64,000 nucleotides of DNA from Sphingobium lactosutens DS20 (GCF_000445105.1 NZ_ATDP01000107.1:248001-312000), one strand, 5' to 3'. Shown: positions 52,786 to 62,142, numbered from the stretch's first letter. Made by a program: numbers and translations. Notes: generated by a model from the letters alone, not told the origin.

Positions 52786-54606
52786 ATGGACCGCCGCCTA
52801 TTTCTCGCCACCGCCGGAGCCTCCGCCCTCGCAGCCGGCGCGCCGCGCGCCTTTGCGCAGGCGGCCATGCCGGGAAATGGCGACGACACCCGCCTGTCCG
52901 CCGCCTTCGCCGCGATTTTCGAAGGCGTGCTCGATCGCTCGCCCATGTTCGTCACCAGCCTTGGCCTCGACAAGGGCGCGCGCGCCGACGCCAAGAGCCA
53001 ACTCGACGACAACAGCAAGTCGGGCATGATGAAGGACCTTGCCGCGACGCAGGCGGCGATCAAGGAATTGGAGGGGTTCAAGGGCGCGAACCTGTCCGAC
53101 GCGCAGCGCCTCAACCTCGACGTCATTCTCTATTCGCTGGGACAGCAGACGGTTGCGCCGGGCACGTTCGGCCTCAACAGCGTGCAGCGCCCCTATCGCA
53201 TCTTTCAGCAGGGCGGCAGCTATTTCCGCGTGCCCGATTTCCTCAACACCGCACACACCATCAACGACAGCGCCGATTGCGACGCCTATGTCTCGCGGCT
53301 CGACGCCTTCGCGCGCAACCTGCGGACCGACACCGCGCTTCAGCGGGATGAAGCGGCGCGCGGCTATCTCGCGCCCGGCTGGTCGCTGGATCTGACGATC
53401 GGCCAGCTGAAGAAACTGCGCGGCCAGCCGGCGGCGCAAAGCTCGATGGTCCAGTCGCTGGTCAAGCGCGCCGCCGCCAAGGGAATCAGCGGCGATTGGC
53501 AGGCGCAGGCGACCGGCATCGTGGAAAAGGCGATCTATCCGGCACTCGACGAACAGATCGCGGCGATCGAATCGCTCAAGGGCAAGACGGCGGCGGGTGA
53601 TGGCGTCTGGCGCACGCCGCGCGGCGATGAAATCTATGCCGCCGCGCTCAAGCAGGCCACGACCACGGACCTTAGCGCAGACCAGATTCACGCCATGGGG
53701 CTGGAGCAGGTAGCCGACATCAGCGCGCAGCTGGACGGCATCCTCAAAGGGGCCGGCTATGACAGCGGCACAGTGGGCGAGCGGCTGGCAAAGCTCAACG
53801 TCGAACCCTCGCAGCTTTACGCCGACAGCGCGGAGGGCCGCGCCGCCCTGCTCGCCCGGCTCAACCGCGACGTCGATGCGATGAAGGCGAAACTGCCGCA
53901 GGCCTTCGCCACCATTCCCGACACGAAGCTGGAAATCCGCGCGGTGCCGGTGGAAATCCAAGACGGCGCCTCCAACGGCTATTATAACCGCGCCGCGCTC
54001 GACGGGTCGCGCCCGGCCATCTATTTCATCAACCTCAAGGATGTGGGCGACTGGCCGAAATATGGCCTGCCCGCGCTCACCTATCATGAAGGCGTGCCGG
54101 GGCATCATCTCCAGATTTCGACCGCGCAGACCGCCGGCGACATTCCGATGCTGCGCAAGACCGCCTTCATGAGCGCCTACACCGAAGGCTGGGCGCTTTA
54201 TGCCGAGCAACTGGCCGACGAACTGGGCGGCTATGCGACGCCGCTGGACCGGGCAGGCTATCTGCAATCCTTCCTGTTCCGCGCGGCGCGGCTGGTGGTC
54301 GACACCGGCATCCACGCCAAGCAGTGGAGCCGTGAGAAGGCAACCGATTATATGGTTGAAAAGACCGGCTTTGCCCGCCCCCGCTGCCAGCGCGAAGTCG
54401 AACGCTATTGCACCCAGCCGGGCCAGGCGACCAGCTACAAGGTCGGCCATGGCGTCTGGACAAAGGCGCGCGCGGCCGCGCAGGCGCAGCTGGGCGACGC
54501 CTTTGATATCAAGCAGTTCCACGCCATCCTTGAGGAAGGTGCAATGCCTTTGTCGATGCTGGAACAGCGCGTCGCGGCGCGGGCCAGGGCAGCGAAGGGG
54601 GCATAA
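52786..54606 (+). CDS. DUF885 family protein (putative exported metallopeptidase-like)
   Basis: A 606-residue protein. A Tat-like signal opens it (MDRRLFLATAGASALAAGAPRAFAQ). The DUF885 metal motif appears as TYHEGVPGHHLQI in the C-terminal third, then YTEGWALYAEQLADELGGY and CQREVERYCTQPGQATSYKVG, all diagnostic of the family. The family resembles gluzincin peptidases, but substrates are mostly unknown. AGAAGGAGAGTCGCC is a strong ribosome site before the ATG. Repeat copy 3 follows the stop. Confidence 0.9.
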   Translation: MDRRLFLATAGASALAAGAPRAFAQAAMPGNGDDTRLSAAFAAIFEGVLDRSPMFVTSLGLDKGARADAKSQLDDNSKSGMMKDLAATQAAIKELEGFKGANLSDAQRLNLDVILYSLGQQTVAPGTFGLNSVQRPYRIFQQGGSYFRVPDFLNTAHTINDSADCDAYVSRLDAFARNLRTDTALQRDEAARGYLAPGWSLDLTIGQLKKLRGQPAAQSSMVQSLVKRAAAKGISGDWQAQATGIVEKAIYPALDEQIAAIESLKGKTAAGDGVWRTPRGDEIYAAALKQATTTDLSADQIHAMGLEQVADISAQLDGILKGAGYDSGTVGERLAKLNVEPSQLYADSAEGRAALLARLNRDVDAMKAKLPQAFATIPDTKLEIRAVPVEIQDGASNGYYNRAALDGSRPAIYFINLKDVGDWPKYGLPALTYHEGVPGHHLQISTAQTAGDIPMLRKTAFMSAYTEGWALYAEQLADELGGYATPLDRAGYLQSFLFRAARLVVDTGIHAKQWSREKATDYMVEKTGFARPRCQREVERYCTQPGQATSYKVGHGVWTKARAAAQAQLGDAFDIKQFHAILEEGAMPLSMLEQRVAARARAAKGA

Positions 54607-54614
54607 GCCCCCTC

Positions 54615-54688
54615 CGTACACTTCGAGCGAAGTCGAAAAGCGGCCAGGCTCGCGCTTCAGCTTTCTCGACGTCGCTCGAAACGAACGG
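54615..54688. repeat. Dispersed palindromic repeat, family A, copy 3
   Basis: CACTTCGAGCGAAGTCGAAA then, inverted, TTTCTCGACGTCGCTCGAAA, ending in CGAACGG. It lies between convergent genes (DUF885 and dnaB) and may serve as a shared terminator-like stem. The core is the same as copies at 33791 and 34168. Confidence 0.8.
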
Positions 54689-54706
54689 ATCTACGTCCCG
54701 CCGACG

Positions 54707-56191
54707 TCACTCGTAGCTCATATCCTGATAGCCATCATCGGCAATGTCGGAGAAGCGCGTGATTTTCGCGTCGAACTTCATGCGGATACGGCCGGTGGAG
54801 CCATGGCGCTGCTTGGCGACGATCACCTCGGCCAGGCCGTAGATGCGCTCCATATTCTCCTTCCACGCGGCATAGGCAGCCTCGTCGTCGGGCTTGGGTT
54901 CCTTTGCGGCCTCGTAATAATCCTCGCGGAACACGAACCACACCATGTCCGCATCCTGCTCGATCGATCCGGATTCGCGCAGGTCGGACAGTTGCGGCCG
55001 CTTGTCCTCGCGCTGCTCGACCGCACGGCTGAGCTGGGAAAGCGCCAGCACCGGCACATGCAGTTCCTTCGCCAGCGTCTTCAACCCGCGTGAGATTTCC
55101 GAAATCTCGTTGACGCGGTTGCCGTCGCCCCGTCCGGTGCCCTGCAGCAGCTGGAGATAATCAACGACGATGAAACCAATGTCATGCCGCCGCTTCAGCC
55201 GCCGGGCGCGCGTGCGCAGCGCCGCGATGGTCAGGCCCGGCGTATCATCGATGAACAGCGGCAATTCCTGCAACTCGCGCGCCGCTCGCGACAGATTCTG
55301 GAAATCCGCGCGGCTGATCTTGCCCATGCGCAGCGCTTCGCCCGAAATGCCCGACTGTTCGGCGAGCACGCGGGTCGCCAGCTGGTCGGCCGACATTTCC
55401 AGCGAAAAAAACGCCGTCTTGGCGCCCATATTCTTTTCCGGCGGAATGCCATCGGCATTGTCGCGCACCCATCGCGACGCGGCATTATAGGCGATGTTGG
55501 TCGCCAGCGACGTCTTGCCCATGCCCGGTCGCCCGGCCAGGATCATGAGGTCGGAATTGTGCAGACCACCGATCTTGGCGTTGAGGCTGTTGATCCCGGT
55601 CGTGATCCCCGACACATGCCCGCCGCTGTTGAGCGCGCGTTCGGCCACCTGCACCGCCATGGTCGACGCCATCAGGAAGCTCTTGACCGACCCGGTTTCG
55701 CCTTCGCCCTCCGACACTTTATACAGCGCCACTTCGGCCGCTTCGATCTGCTCGCGCGGGTTGACATCCTCGCTGGTATCCAGCGCGTTTTCAACCAGTT
55801 CGCGCCCGACGCTCACCAATTCCCGCAACAGCGCCAGGTCGTAAATCTGGCTGGCGAAGTCACGCGCACCGATCAGCGCCGCGCCATTGCCGGTCAGCTG
55901 CGCCAGATAGGCAGCGCCGCCCAGTTCCTTCAACGCCGGGTCCTGCTCCAGCATGGGCTTGAGCGTCACCGGATTGGCGACCATGTCCTTGTCGAGCAGG
56001 CGCATGATCGCGTCATAGATGCGTCCGTGCAGCGGCTCGAAAAAATGTTCGGCCTTCAGCTTGAGCTGCACATCCTCGGCAATGCGGTTGTCGATCATGA
56101 TCGCGCCCAGCAGGGCGGCCTCAGCCTCCACATTGCGCGGCAGTTCGGCGCCGCCATTGTCGGCGGGATTGATTTTCAGCAGTTCGACCAT
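54707..56191 (-). CDS. dnaB: Replicative DNA helicase DnaB
   Basis: A 494-residue DnaB. The N-terminal DnaG-interacting domain begins LPRNVEAEAALLGAIMIDNRIAED, and the RecA-like domain has Walker A GRPGMGKTSLATN and Walker B GFIVVDYLQLLQG; the KQRHGSTG segment with the arginine finger follows. It unwinds DNA at the fork and recruits DnaG, encoded at 34270. The start at 56191 has AGAGGAAAGAGAGG; the open frame upstream to 56287 is basic and not conserved. The C terminus abuts repeat copy 3. Confidence 0.97.
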   Translation of the reverse strand: MVELLKINPADNGGAELPRNVEAEAALLGAIMIDNRIAEDVQLKLKAEHFFEPLHGRIYDAIMRLLDKDMVANPVTLKPMLEQDPALKELGGAAYLAQLTGNGAALIGARDFASQIYDLALLRELVSVGRELVENALDTSEDVNPREQIEAAEVALYKVSEGEGETGSVKSFLMASTMAVQVAERALNSGGHVSGITTGINSLNAKIGGLHNSDLMILAGRPGMGKTSLATNIAYNAASRWVRDNADGIPPEKNMGAKTAFFSLEMSADQLATRVLAEQSGISGEALRMGKISRADFQNLSRAARELQELPLFIDDTPGLTIAALRTRARRLKRRHDIGFIVVDYLQLLQGTGRGDGNRVNEISEISRGLKTLAKELHVPVLALSQLSRAVEQREDKRPQLSDLRESGSIEQDADMVWFVFREDYYEAAKEPKPDDEAAYAAWKENMERIYGLAEVIVAKQRHGSTGRIRMKFDAKITRFSDIADDGYQDMSYE

Positions 56192-56304
56192 GGCCTCTCT
56201 TTCCTCTCCCGGCGGCGCGGGCGCAAGGGGCCATGGGGACGCAGCTGTGGATAAGTCCCGCTTGCATTTGCACGCGCGCCGCCGCACTGACTATCCGCTC
56301 GCAT

Positions 56305-56787
56305 ATGGCCGATCCGCGCATCATAGACATCAAGCTCGACGAGCGCACGATCCTGTGGCGCAATGCCGACGTGGAGCAGGAACGGCGCATCGCGATCTTC
56401 GACCTGCTGGAGGATAATCATTTCGCGCCCCAGCGGGTCCATACCGACGGCTATGCCGGCCCCTACAAGGTGGTGCTGCGGGTGGAGGAAGGTCGGCTGG
56501 TCATCGAAATCAACCGGCAGGACGACAGCCCGCTCGAAGCGATCATCTTGAGCCTGGGCCGGTTCCGGCGTCCGATCCGCGATTATTTCGCCATTTGCGA
56601 CAGCTATTATCAGGCGATCAGCAATGCCTCGCCCCAGCAGATCGAAACGGTCGACATGGCGCGCCGCGCCATCCACAATGACGCCGCCGACATGCTGATC
56701 GAGCGGCTGGAGGGCAAGATCAAGGTCGATTTCGACACGGCGCGGCGGCTGTTCACGCTCATCTGCGTGCTGCATATCAAGGGGTGA
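56305..56787 (+). CDS. UPF0262 family protein
   Basis: A 160-residue protein of the alphaproteobacterial UPF0262 family: RIIDIKLDERTILWRNADVEQERRIAIFDLLEDNHFAP, HTDGYAGPYKVVLRVEEGRLVIEI and DYFAICDSYYQAISNASPQQIETVDMARRAIHNDAADML. Function is unknown. It heads a plus-strand run with the GH25-like, cdd and dcd genes, and diverges from dnaB by 113 bases. Confidence 0.9.
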   Translation: MADPRIIDIKLDERTILWRNADVEQERRIAIFDLLEDNHFAPQRVHTDGYAGPYKVVLRVEEGRLVIEINRQDDSPLEAIILSLGRFRRPIRDYFAICDSYYQAISNASPQQIETVDMARRAIHNDAADMLIERLEGKIKVDFDTARRLFTLICVLHIKG

Positions 56788-56800
56788 TGGAATCAGGGGT

Positions 56801-57484
56801 TTGACGTTCGGGGGATTGCTGGTCCGCATCGGGGCGGGACTGGCGCTGATCGCGATGCTGGCGCTGGCATTGTGGCTCTATGCGCGCGCCTGGGCGCCCA
56901 GCCGGGACGACTATCCGGTGCAGGGCGTGACGATCGGGTCGGCCGATGGCCCGGTCGACTGGGGCACGCTGGCGGCGCAGGGGGCGGACTTCGCCTATAT
57001 CCGCGCGGTGCGGGCGCAGGACGGGCGCGACCCCGCCTTCGCCGTCAACTGGCGCGGCGCGCGCGCGGCGGGCATGCGCTATGGCGCGGTGATCGAATTC
57101 AGCGCCTGCCGCAGCCCGATCGATCAGGCGACCGGCTTCATGACCACGGTGCCACGCGACAATGCCGCCCTGCCGCCGGTCATCCGCCTCGCCTTTTCGG
57201 CCGGATGCGCCCGTCGGCCGGGCCGCGACCTGCTGCTCTCCAACCTCAACACCCTCATCAACCTGGTGGAGGGGCAGGCGGGCAAGCCCGCCCTGCTCAA
57301 CGTGAGCGAGGATTTCGATGCGGCCTATGATATCGGGTCGGGCATCAACCGCACCTTGTGGCTGGACGGCAATTTCTTCCCGCCCGATTATGCCAGCCGC
57401 CCCTGGGTGATGTGGACAGCCACCAACATGCGGCATATCGACGGCGTCGATGGTCCGGTGCGATGGAATGTGGTGGCGCGATAA
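56801..57484 (+). CDS. Degenerate GH25 (lysozyme-like) membrane-anchored protein
   Basis: A 227-residue protein starting at TTG with an N-terminal membrane anchor (about residues 5-27), then a GH25-type barrel: VQGVTIGSADGPVDWGTLAAQGADFAYIRAVRAQDGRDPAFAVNWRGARAAGMRYGAVIEF. The fold pattern is that of Chalaropsis-type lysozymes, but the catalytic acids are lost: GIDVSHHQG is GVTIGSADG, the KATEG segment is IRAVRAQD, and the DVE region is IRLAF. It is therefore probably a non-enzymatic, peptidoglycan- or protein-binding barrel. It overlaps cdd by one base. Confidence 0.72.
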   Translation: MTFGGLLVRIGAGLALIAMLALALWLYARAWAPSRDDYPVQGVTIGSADGPVDWGTLAAQGADFAYIRAVRAQDGRDPAFAVNWRGARAAGMRYGAVIEFSACRSPIDQATGFMTTVPRDNAALPPVIRLAFSAGCARRPGRDLLLSNLNTLINLVEGQAGKPALLNVSEDFDAAYDIGSGINRTLWLDGNFFPPDYASRPWVMWTATNMRHIDGVDGPVRWNVVAR

Positions 57485-57942
57485 TGAGTGATGATTCCGA
57501 GACGCAGGCGCTGATCGCCGCCGCGCGCGCGGCCATGGCCCATGCCCATGCGCCCTATAGCCGCTTTACCGTGGGCGCGGCCGTGCGCCTGACCGATGGC
57601 AGCATCGTCACCGGCTGCAATTTCGAAAATGCCAGCTACGGCCTGTCGCTTTGCGCCGAAACGGTCGCGCTCGCCACCGTGAACGCGCAGGGGCGCTTTG
57701 CCGACGTCGCCGCCATCGCGGTGGTGGGCGGCGCGATGGACAGCGCGGACGAAGCGCTCGTCACCCCCTGCGGTCGCTGCCGGCAGGTGATGAACGAAGC
57801 GGAACAAATGGCCGGCCGCCCGCTCGCCATCCACTGCGCGACGCCCAGCGGTGACCGCGTGCTGGCCCTCTCCCTTGCCGATCTCCTTCCCCATGCCTTT
57901 GGTCCCGCGGACCTTGGCATCGCCCCTGCCAAAAAGAGCTGA
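57484..57942 (+). CDS. cdd: Cytidine deaminase
   Basis: A 152-residue tetrameric-type cytidine deaminase in pyrimidine salvage. The zinc motif is CAETVALATV (Cys-Ala-Glu with the catalytic Glu) and PCGRCRQVM. It also has the substrate motif FTVGAAVRLTDGSIVTGCNFENASYG. It lies directly before dcd, five bases between stop and start, so the two enzymes supplying deoxyuridine nucleotides are cotranscribed. Confidence 0.95.
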   Translation: MSDDSETQALIAAARAAMAHAHAPYSRFTVGAAVRLTDGSIVTGCNFENASYGLSLCAETVALATVNAQGRFADVAAIAVVGGAMDSADEALVTPCGRCRQVMNEAEQMAGRPLAIHCATPSGDRVLALSLADLLPHAFGPADLGIAPAKKS

Positions 57943-57947
57943 CATAT

Positions 57948-58502
57948 ATGGCCATTCTTTCCGACAAATGGATCCGCCAGCAGGCGCTTTCGACCGGCAT
58001 GATCGAGCCCTTCGTGGAAAGCCAGAAGCGCGAAGGGAGCATCAGCTACGGTCTGTCCTCCTATGGCTATGACGCGCGGGTGGCGGATGAATTCAAGATT
58101 TTCACCAATGTCGACAGCACCATCGTCGACCCCAAGGATTTCGACCCCAAGAATTTCGTCGACCGCAAGACCGATTGCTGCATCATCCCCCCCAACAGCT
58201 TCGCGCTGGCCCGCACGGTCGAATATTTCCGCGTGCCGCGTGACGTGCTGGTCATCTGCCTTGGCAAATCCACCTATGCCCGCTGCGGCATCATCGTGAA
58301 TGTGACCCCGCTCGAACCTGGCTGGGAAGGGCATGTGACGCTGGAATTTTCCAACACCACGCCGCTGCCCGCCAAAATCTACGCCAATGAAGGCGCCTGC
58401 CAGTTCCTGTTCCTTCAGGGCAATGAACCGTGCGAAGTCAGCTATGCCGACCGCGCCGGCAAATATATGGGACAGCAGGGCGTAACTCTGCCCCGCCTCT
58501 AG
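57948..58502 (+). CDS. dcd: dCTP deaminase
   Basis: A 184-residue dCTP deaminase giving dUTP for thymidylate synthesis. Motifs are SISYGLSSYGYDARVADEFKIFTNV, PNSFALARTVEYFRVPRDVLVICLGKSTYARCGI (with the catalytic-region SxxARxG equivalent), and NVTPLEPGWEGHVTLEFSNTTPLPAKIYANEGACQFLF. Length is normal. It is the last gene in the UPF0262-GH25-cdd-dcd run. Confidence 0.96.
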   Translation: MAILSDKWIRQQALSTGMIEPFVESQKREGSISYGLSSYGYDARVADEFKIFTNVDSTIVDPKDFDPKNFVDRKTDCCIIPPNSFALARTVEYFRVPRDVLVICLGKSTYARCGIIVNVTPLEPGWEGHVTLEFSNTTPLPAKIYANEGACQFLFLQGNEPCEVSYADRAGKYMGQQGVTLPRL

Positions 58503-58612
58503 ATGATCGGGCGGGCACCCGCTCCGCCGCCTTCATGGCGGGTCGCCGCTGCCCCATCCGTTTCTCCTGATTGACGGCCGCCTGACCGGGCGGGCGACAA
58601 GGGGGAATGGCC

Positions 58613-61387
58613 ATGCGCCTCTTTCAAGCCCTGGCCGGGCTTATGCTGCTTTGCTGTTCGGCGCTGCCCACGCGGGCCAATCCGCCGCCGGACAAGATAC
58701 TGGATCAGCGGCACCGTTTCGACATTCATGTCCAGCCGCTCAGCGGCGCGTTGCGCCAACTGTCCGCGCAAACCGGCGTGCGCATCCTCTTTCCCTATGA
58801 GGAGGTGTCGGCGATCCGCAGCCGCCGTATCGACGGATGGATGACCACGGGGCAGGCGCTGCAAAAACTGCTCGCCGGCACGCATCTGCGCATGACGCAG
58901 ACCAGCGCCGGGGTCATCGCGCTCGCCGCTCCGTCCCGCGCCACCGCGCGGCAAAGCCCGCTCTCCTTTCAGCTGAGCCAGGCCGCCTCCCCGCCGCCGC
59001 CGGTCACGGACCCGACGCCGATCATCGTCACCGGCACGCGCCTTGTCACCCGCACCGTCGCCGACAGCATGACGCCAATCGACATAGTGTCCGCGCGCGA
59101 TCTGGAGGCGAATGGCCGGCAGTCGGTCCGCGACCTGCTTGGCGCACTGATCCCCGCCATCAATGTCTCCAACAGCGGCGCGGGCGCGAGTTTCGCGATC
59201 AAGACGCTGTCACTGCGCGGCCTGGCCGGCGACCATCTGCTCGTGCTGGTAAACGGCAAGCGGCGGCACAACAGCGCCACCCTTTTCATCAACGGCACGA
59301 CGCAAAATGGCCAATCGCCCCCGGACCTTGATCTCATCCCGTCCAACATGATCGAGCGGATCGAGGTGCTGCGCGACGGCGCATCCGCCCATTACGGGTC
59401 GGACGCGATCGCGGGCGTCGTCAATATCCTGCTCAAGTCCGACAGCCGGGGCGGCGCGTCGGTGATGGGCGGCGGGACGGCAGACGGCGGCGGCGAACAG
59501 GGAAGGTTTCAGGTGGACAAGGGCTTTGCCATCGGCCCCGGCACGATCCACCTCGCCGCCGACGGCGTGCTTCAGGGCCGCACCATTCGCGGCGGGCCGA
59601 TCACCTCCAGCCTCTATTTCCCCGGCGATCCGCGCGAAGCCACGGCCGACCGCATGCGTAACAAGCCCGGCCAGCCGCAAGTGTCCGGCCTCAATCTGGC
59701 CTATCAGGCGGTCATGCCGCTCGGCGCGTCAGAGCTCTACACCCATGGCACCTGGTCGCGCCGCCGCGCCGACGCCTATCTCACCTACCGACCGCCCAAC
59801 TCCATCCTCTCCATCCCGGACATCTATCCCGAAGGCTATATCCCCCATCTTTTCATCCAGGATCGCGACAGCCAGGTCACCGGCGGCCTGCGCGGTGATG
59901 GCCCAGCCGGCTTCCGTTATGATCTCAGCACCAGCTATGCCCGCAATCAGGGGCGCTATTCCGAACAGTCGCTCAACGTCTCGCTGGGTCCGACCAGCCC
60001 GACGCGCTTCTTCCTGGGTGCCGTGACCGCCACCGAATGGACCAGCAATGTCGACGTGCAACGCGACGTGCAACTGGGGCTTGCCGCGCCGCTGCTGCTG
60101 GCGATCGGTGCGGAATATCGGGAAAATGGCTATCGCATCGTGGCCGGCGATCCCACCTCCTATGCCGATGGCGGCTATCGCTCGCCCGCAGGCGCGCCCT
60201 TTGCCGGCGCGACGCGCACGCCCGGCGCGCAGGGCGTTACCGGCTTCACCCGCGATAGCGCGGGCCAGTATCGCCGCCACAACTGGTCGGCCTATCTCAA
60301 CCTGGAACAGAAGATCGCCAACGGGTTCGAAATCGCGCTGGCCGCCCGGCATGAGGATTATTCCGACTTTGGCGCCACCAATATCTGGAAAGTCTCGACC
60401 CGGATCGAGCCGGCGCCCGGCTTAGCCCTGCGCGGCACGGTCAGCACCGGCTTTCGCGCGCCCACGCTCCAGCAGCGCCATTACGCCTCGTCCAGCACGA
60501 TCGGCGTGCTGTTTCCCGGGGAAACCACCACCCGCCTCGCCCCGGTCCGTGCGCTTCGCGTCAATGACCCAGTCGCCATCGCCTGGGGCGCACAACCGCT
60601 GAAGCCGGAGCGGTCGACCAACCTCTCCGCCGGGCTGGTGCTTGCGCCCGTGCCCCGGATCAGCCTAGCCATCGACGCCTATCAGATCCGCATCCGCGAC
60701 CGCATCCTGCTCAGCGGCACGCTGTCGGCCCTGCCCGATGCGACGCGCGCCCGCGGCTATAACGCGCTGGGCGAATTGCTGCTCGCGGCCGGGCTCGATC
60801 CGGTGCAGAGCGGCTTCTACTTTTCCAACGCCGCCAGCACGCGCACGCGCGGCGTCGATATGGTCGCCACTTGGCGCGCGGATATGGGCACGCTGGGCCA
60901 AGCCCTCCTGACCCTGTCGGGCAATATCAACCGCACCATCTTCACCCGGCTCGACGTGCCGCCGGTGCTGGCCGGGATCGGCGTCGACCTGATCGACCGC
61001 GCGCGTCAGGGCGACATCACCAAAGGCACGCCGCGCAGCAAAATCATCGCCAATCTCAACTGGACGCGGGGGGACGCGATTCTCAACCTGCGCGCCACGC
61101 GCTACGGCAGCATGACCCAGGTCGCCGCCCGCACCGTCACCGTGGACGGCGTGACCTATTATCCCGACGATCGCATCACGCCCAAGCTGATCTTTGACGT
61201 CGAATATAGCCACCGGCTGGCCGCTGGCGTTCGCCTCGCGGCCGGGGCCAACAATCTCTTCAACATCTACCCGACAAAGCTCAGCGCGATAAACCAGGGC
61301 ACATCGGGCTTCGCGCTGTACAACAGCTATGCGCCCTATGGCATCAGCGGCGGCTATTATTATGGCAAGCTCTCGCTCGCCTTTTGA
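58613..61387 (+). CDS. TonB-dependent outer-membrane receptor with N-terminal STN domain
   Basis: A 924-residue receptor. It has a Sec signal (residues 1-23), an STN domain (about 30-110, FDIHVQPLSGALRQLSAQTGVRILFPYEEV), a plug domain from about 145 (IVTGTRLVTRTVADSMTPIDIVSARDLEANGRQSVRDLLGAL, RIEVLRDGASAHYGSDAIAGVVNI), and a 22-strand barrel ending NIYPTK...YYYGKLSLAF with a terminal Phe. STN domains mark transducer-type receptors that signal through FecR/FecI, but no sigma/anti-sigma pair is in the window. The ligand is unknown. The ATG at 58613 has a GGGGG site at the proper distance. Confidence 0.92.
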   Translation: MRLFQALAGLMLLCCSALPTRANPPPDKILDQRHRFDIHVQPLSGALRQLSAQTGVRILFPYEEVSAIRSRRIDGWMTTGQALQKLLAGTHLRMTQTSAGVIALAAPSRATARQSPLSFQLSQAASPPPPVTDPTPIIVTGTRLVTRTVADSMTPIDIVSARDLEANGRQSVRDLLGALIPAINVSNSGAGASFAIKTLSLRGLAGDHLLVLVNGKRRHNSATLFINGTTQNGQSPPDLDLIPSNMIERIEVLRDGASAHYGSDAIAGVVNILLKSDSRGGASVMGGGTADGGGEQGRFQVDKGFAIGPGTIHLAADGVLQGRTIRGGPITSSLYFPGDPREATADRMRNKPGQPQVSGLNLAYQAVMPLGASELYTHGTWSRRRADAYLTYRPPNSILSIPDIYPEGYIPHLFIQDRDSQVTGGLRGDGPAGFRYDLSTSYARNQGRYSEQSLNVSLGPTSPTRFFLGAVTATEWTSNVDVQRDVQLGLAAPLLLAIGAEYRENGYRIVAGDPTSYADGGYRSPAGAPFAGATRTPGAQGVTGFTRDSAGQYRRHNWSAYLNLEQKIANGFEIALAARHEDYSDFGATNIWKVSTRIEPAPGLALRGTVSTGFRAPTLQQRHYASSSTIGVLFPGETTTRLAPVRALRVNDPVAIAWGAQPLKPERSTNLSAGLVLAPVPRISLAIDAYQIRIRDRILLSGTLSALPDATRARGYNALGELLLAAGLDPVQSGFYFSNAASTRTRGVDMVATWRADMGTLGQALLTLSGNINRTIFTRLDVPPVLAGIGVDLIDRARQGDITKGTPRSKIIANLNWTRGDAILNLRATRYGSMTQVAARTVTVDGVTYYPDDRITPKLIFDVEYSHRLAAGVRLAAGANNLFNIYPTKLSAINQGTSGFALYNSYAPYGISGGYYYGKLSLAF

Positions 61388-61392
61388 CCCCC

Positions 61393-61998
61393 TTATTGCG
61401 CCGCGACCACCATCGCCCGCGCCCGGTCGGTCGCGCTGCGCGTGTCGCCGGCCAGCTTCTTGACCTCGGCCGCCACGACCGCAAAGCCCTTGCCCGCCTC
61501 GCCCGCCCGCGCCGCCTCGATACTGGCGTTGAGCGCCAGCATATTGGTCTGGTTCGCGATCAGCCCGATGCTGTTCACGATATCGGACAGGCCATCGACG
61601 GTATTGCGCAATTCCGTCCGAAGTTGATGCGCGGCCGAATTGTCGGTCGCGATCTTGAGGATGCGGTCGACCGATCCGTCGGCGTGGAATACCGGATTAT
61701 AGGTCGCCTGCAACCAGACCGGCCGGCCGCCCTTGCCCACGCGCCGATATTCGCCCGCGTCATATTCGCCCCGCCCCAGCTTGCGCCAGAACGCGGCATA
61801 TTCCGGCGTGTCGCCATGGCCGGGCTCGCAGAAGATGCGATGATGCTGGCCCTGTATCTCCCCCAGCGCATAGCCCATGGTCGACAGGAACCGGTCATTG
61901 GCCCACAGCACGATGCCGGACGGGTCGAACTCTATCACCGCCTGGGACCGGCAGATGGCATCCCATGCCGCTTCGGGACTATGCGTTGCCTGACCCAT
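61393..61998 (-). CDS. PAS domain protein with short chemoreceptor signalling hairpin
   Basis: A 201-residue soluble protein. A PAS domain spans about residues 5-125 (AVIEFDPSGIVLWANDRFLSTMGYALGEIQGQHH, PVFHADGSVDRILKIATDNSA). A methyl-accepting-like hairpin tip follows (IANQTNMLALNASIEAARAGEAGKGFAVVAAEVKKLAGDT) but stops about 20 residues later, so the long returning coiled coil of a full transducer is missing. The ATG at 61998 has GGAG ten bases upstream; a TTG at 62001 is adjacent. It may be a functional short transducer or a truncated one. It lies after ctrA on the same strand. Confidence 0.83.
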   Translation of the reverse strand: MGQATHSPEAAWDAICRSQAVIEFDPSGIVLWANDRFLSTMGYALGEIQGQHHRIFCEPGHGDTPEYAAFWRKLGRGEYDAGEYRRVGKGGRPVWLQATYNPVFHADGSVDRILKIATDNSAAHQLRTELRNTVDGLSDIVNSIGLIANQTNMLALNASIEAARAGEAGKGFAVVAAEVKKLAGDTRSATDRARAMVVAAQ

Positions 61999-62084
61999 CA
62001 AACAGAAACTCCTTCACCGCGGCGCTACACCGCATAAGGTGACCAAGCTGTTAAGATTGCTGGCGCCCGCACCCCGGACACGGA

Positions 62085-62116
62085 AAAGGCCGGCCTCCTG
62101 CTAGAGCCCGGCCTTT
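62085..62116 (-). terminator. Terminator after ctrA
   Basis: Arms AAAGGCCGG and CCGGCCTTT with a 14-base loop between ctrA and the PAS-transducer gene; on the minus strand the stem is followed by TTCC, a short T-rich tail. Confidence 0.6.
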
Positions 62117-62142
62117 CCACCCCCGTATTTAGTGTTTGAACG

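Noticed and set aside
52798..54621. Minus-strand frame of 607 residues opposite the DUF885 gene
   Set aside because: The plus strand carries a signal peptide, strong ribosome site and HEGVPGHH motif; the antisense frame has none.
61393..61998. Pseudogene from a frameshifted chemoreceptor
   Set aside because: No continuation of the signalling helix was found in the other frames downstream; the start region and stop look normal.
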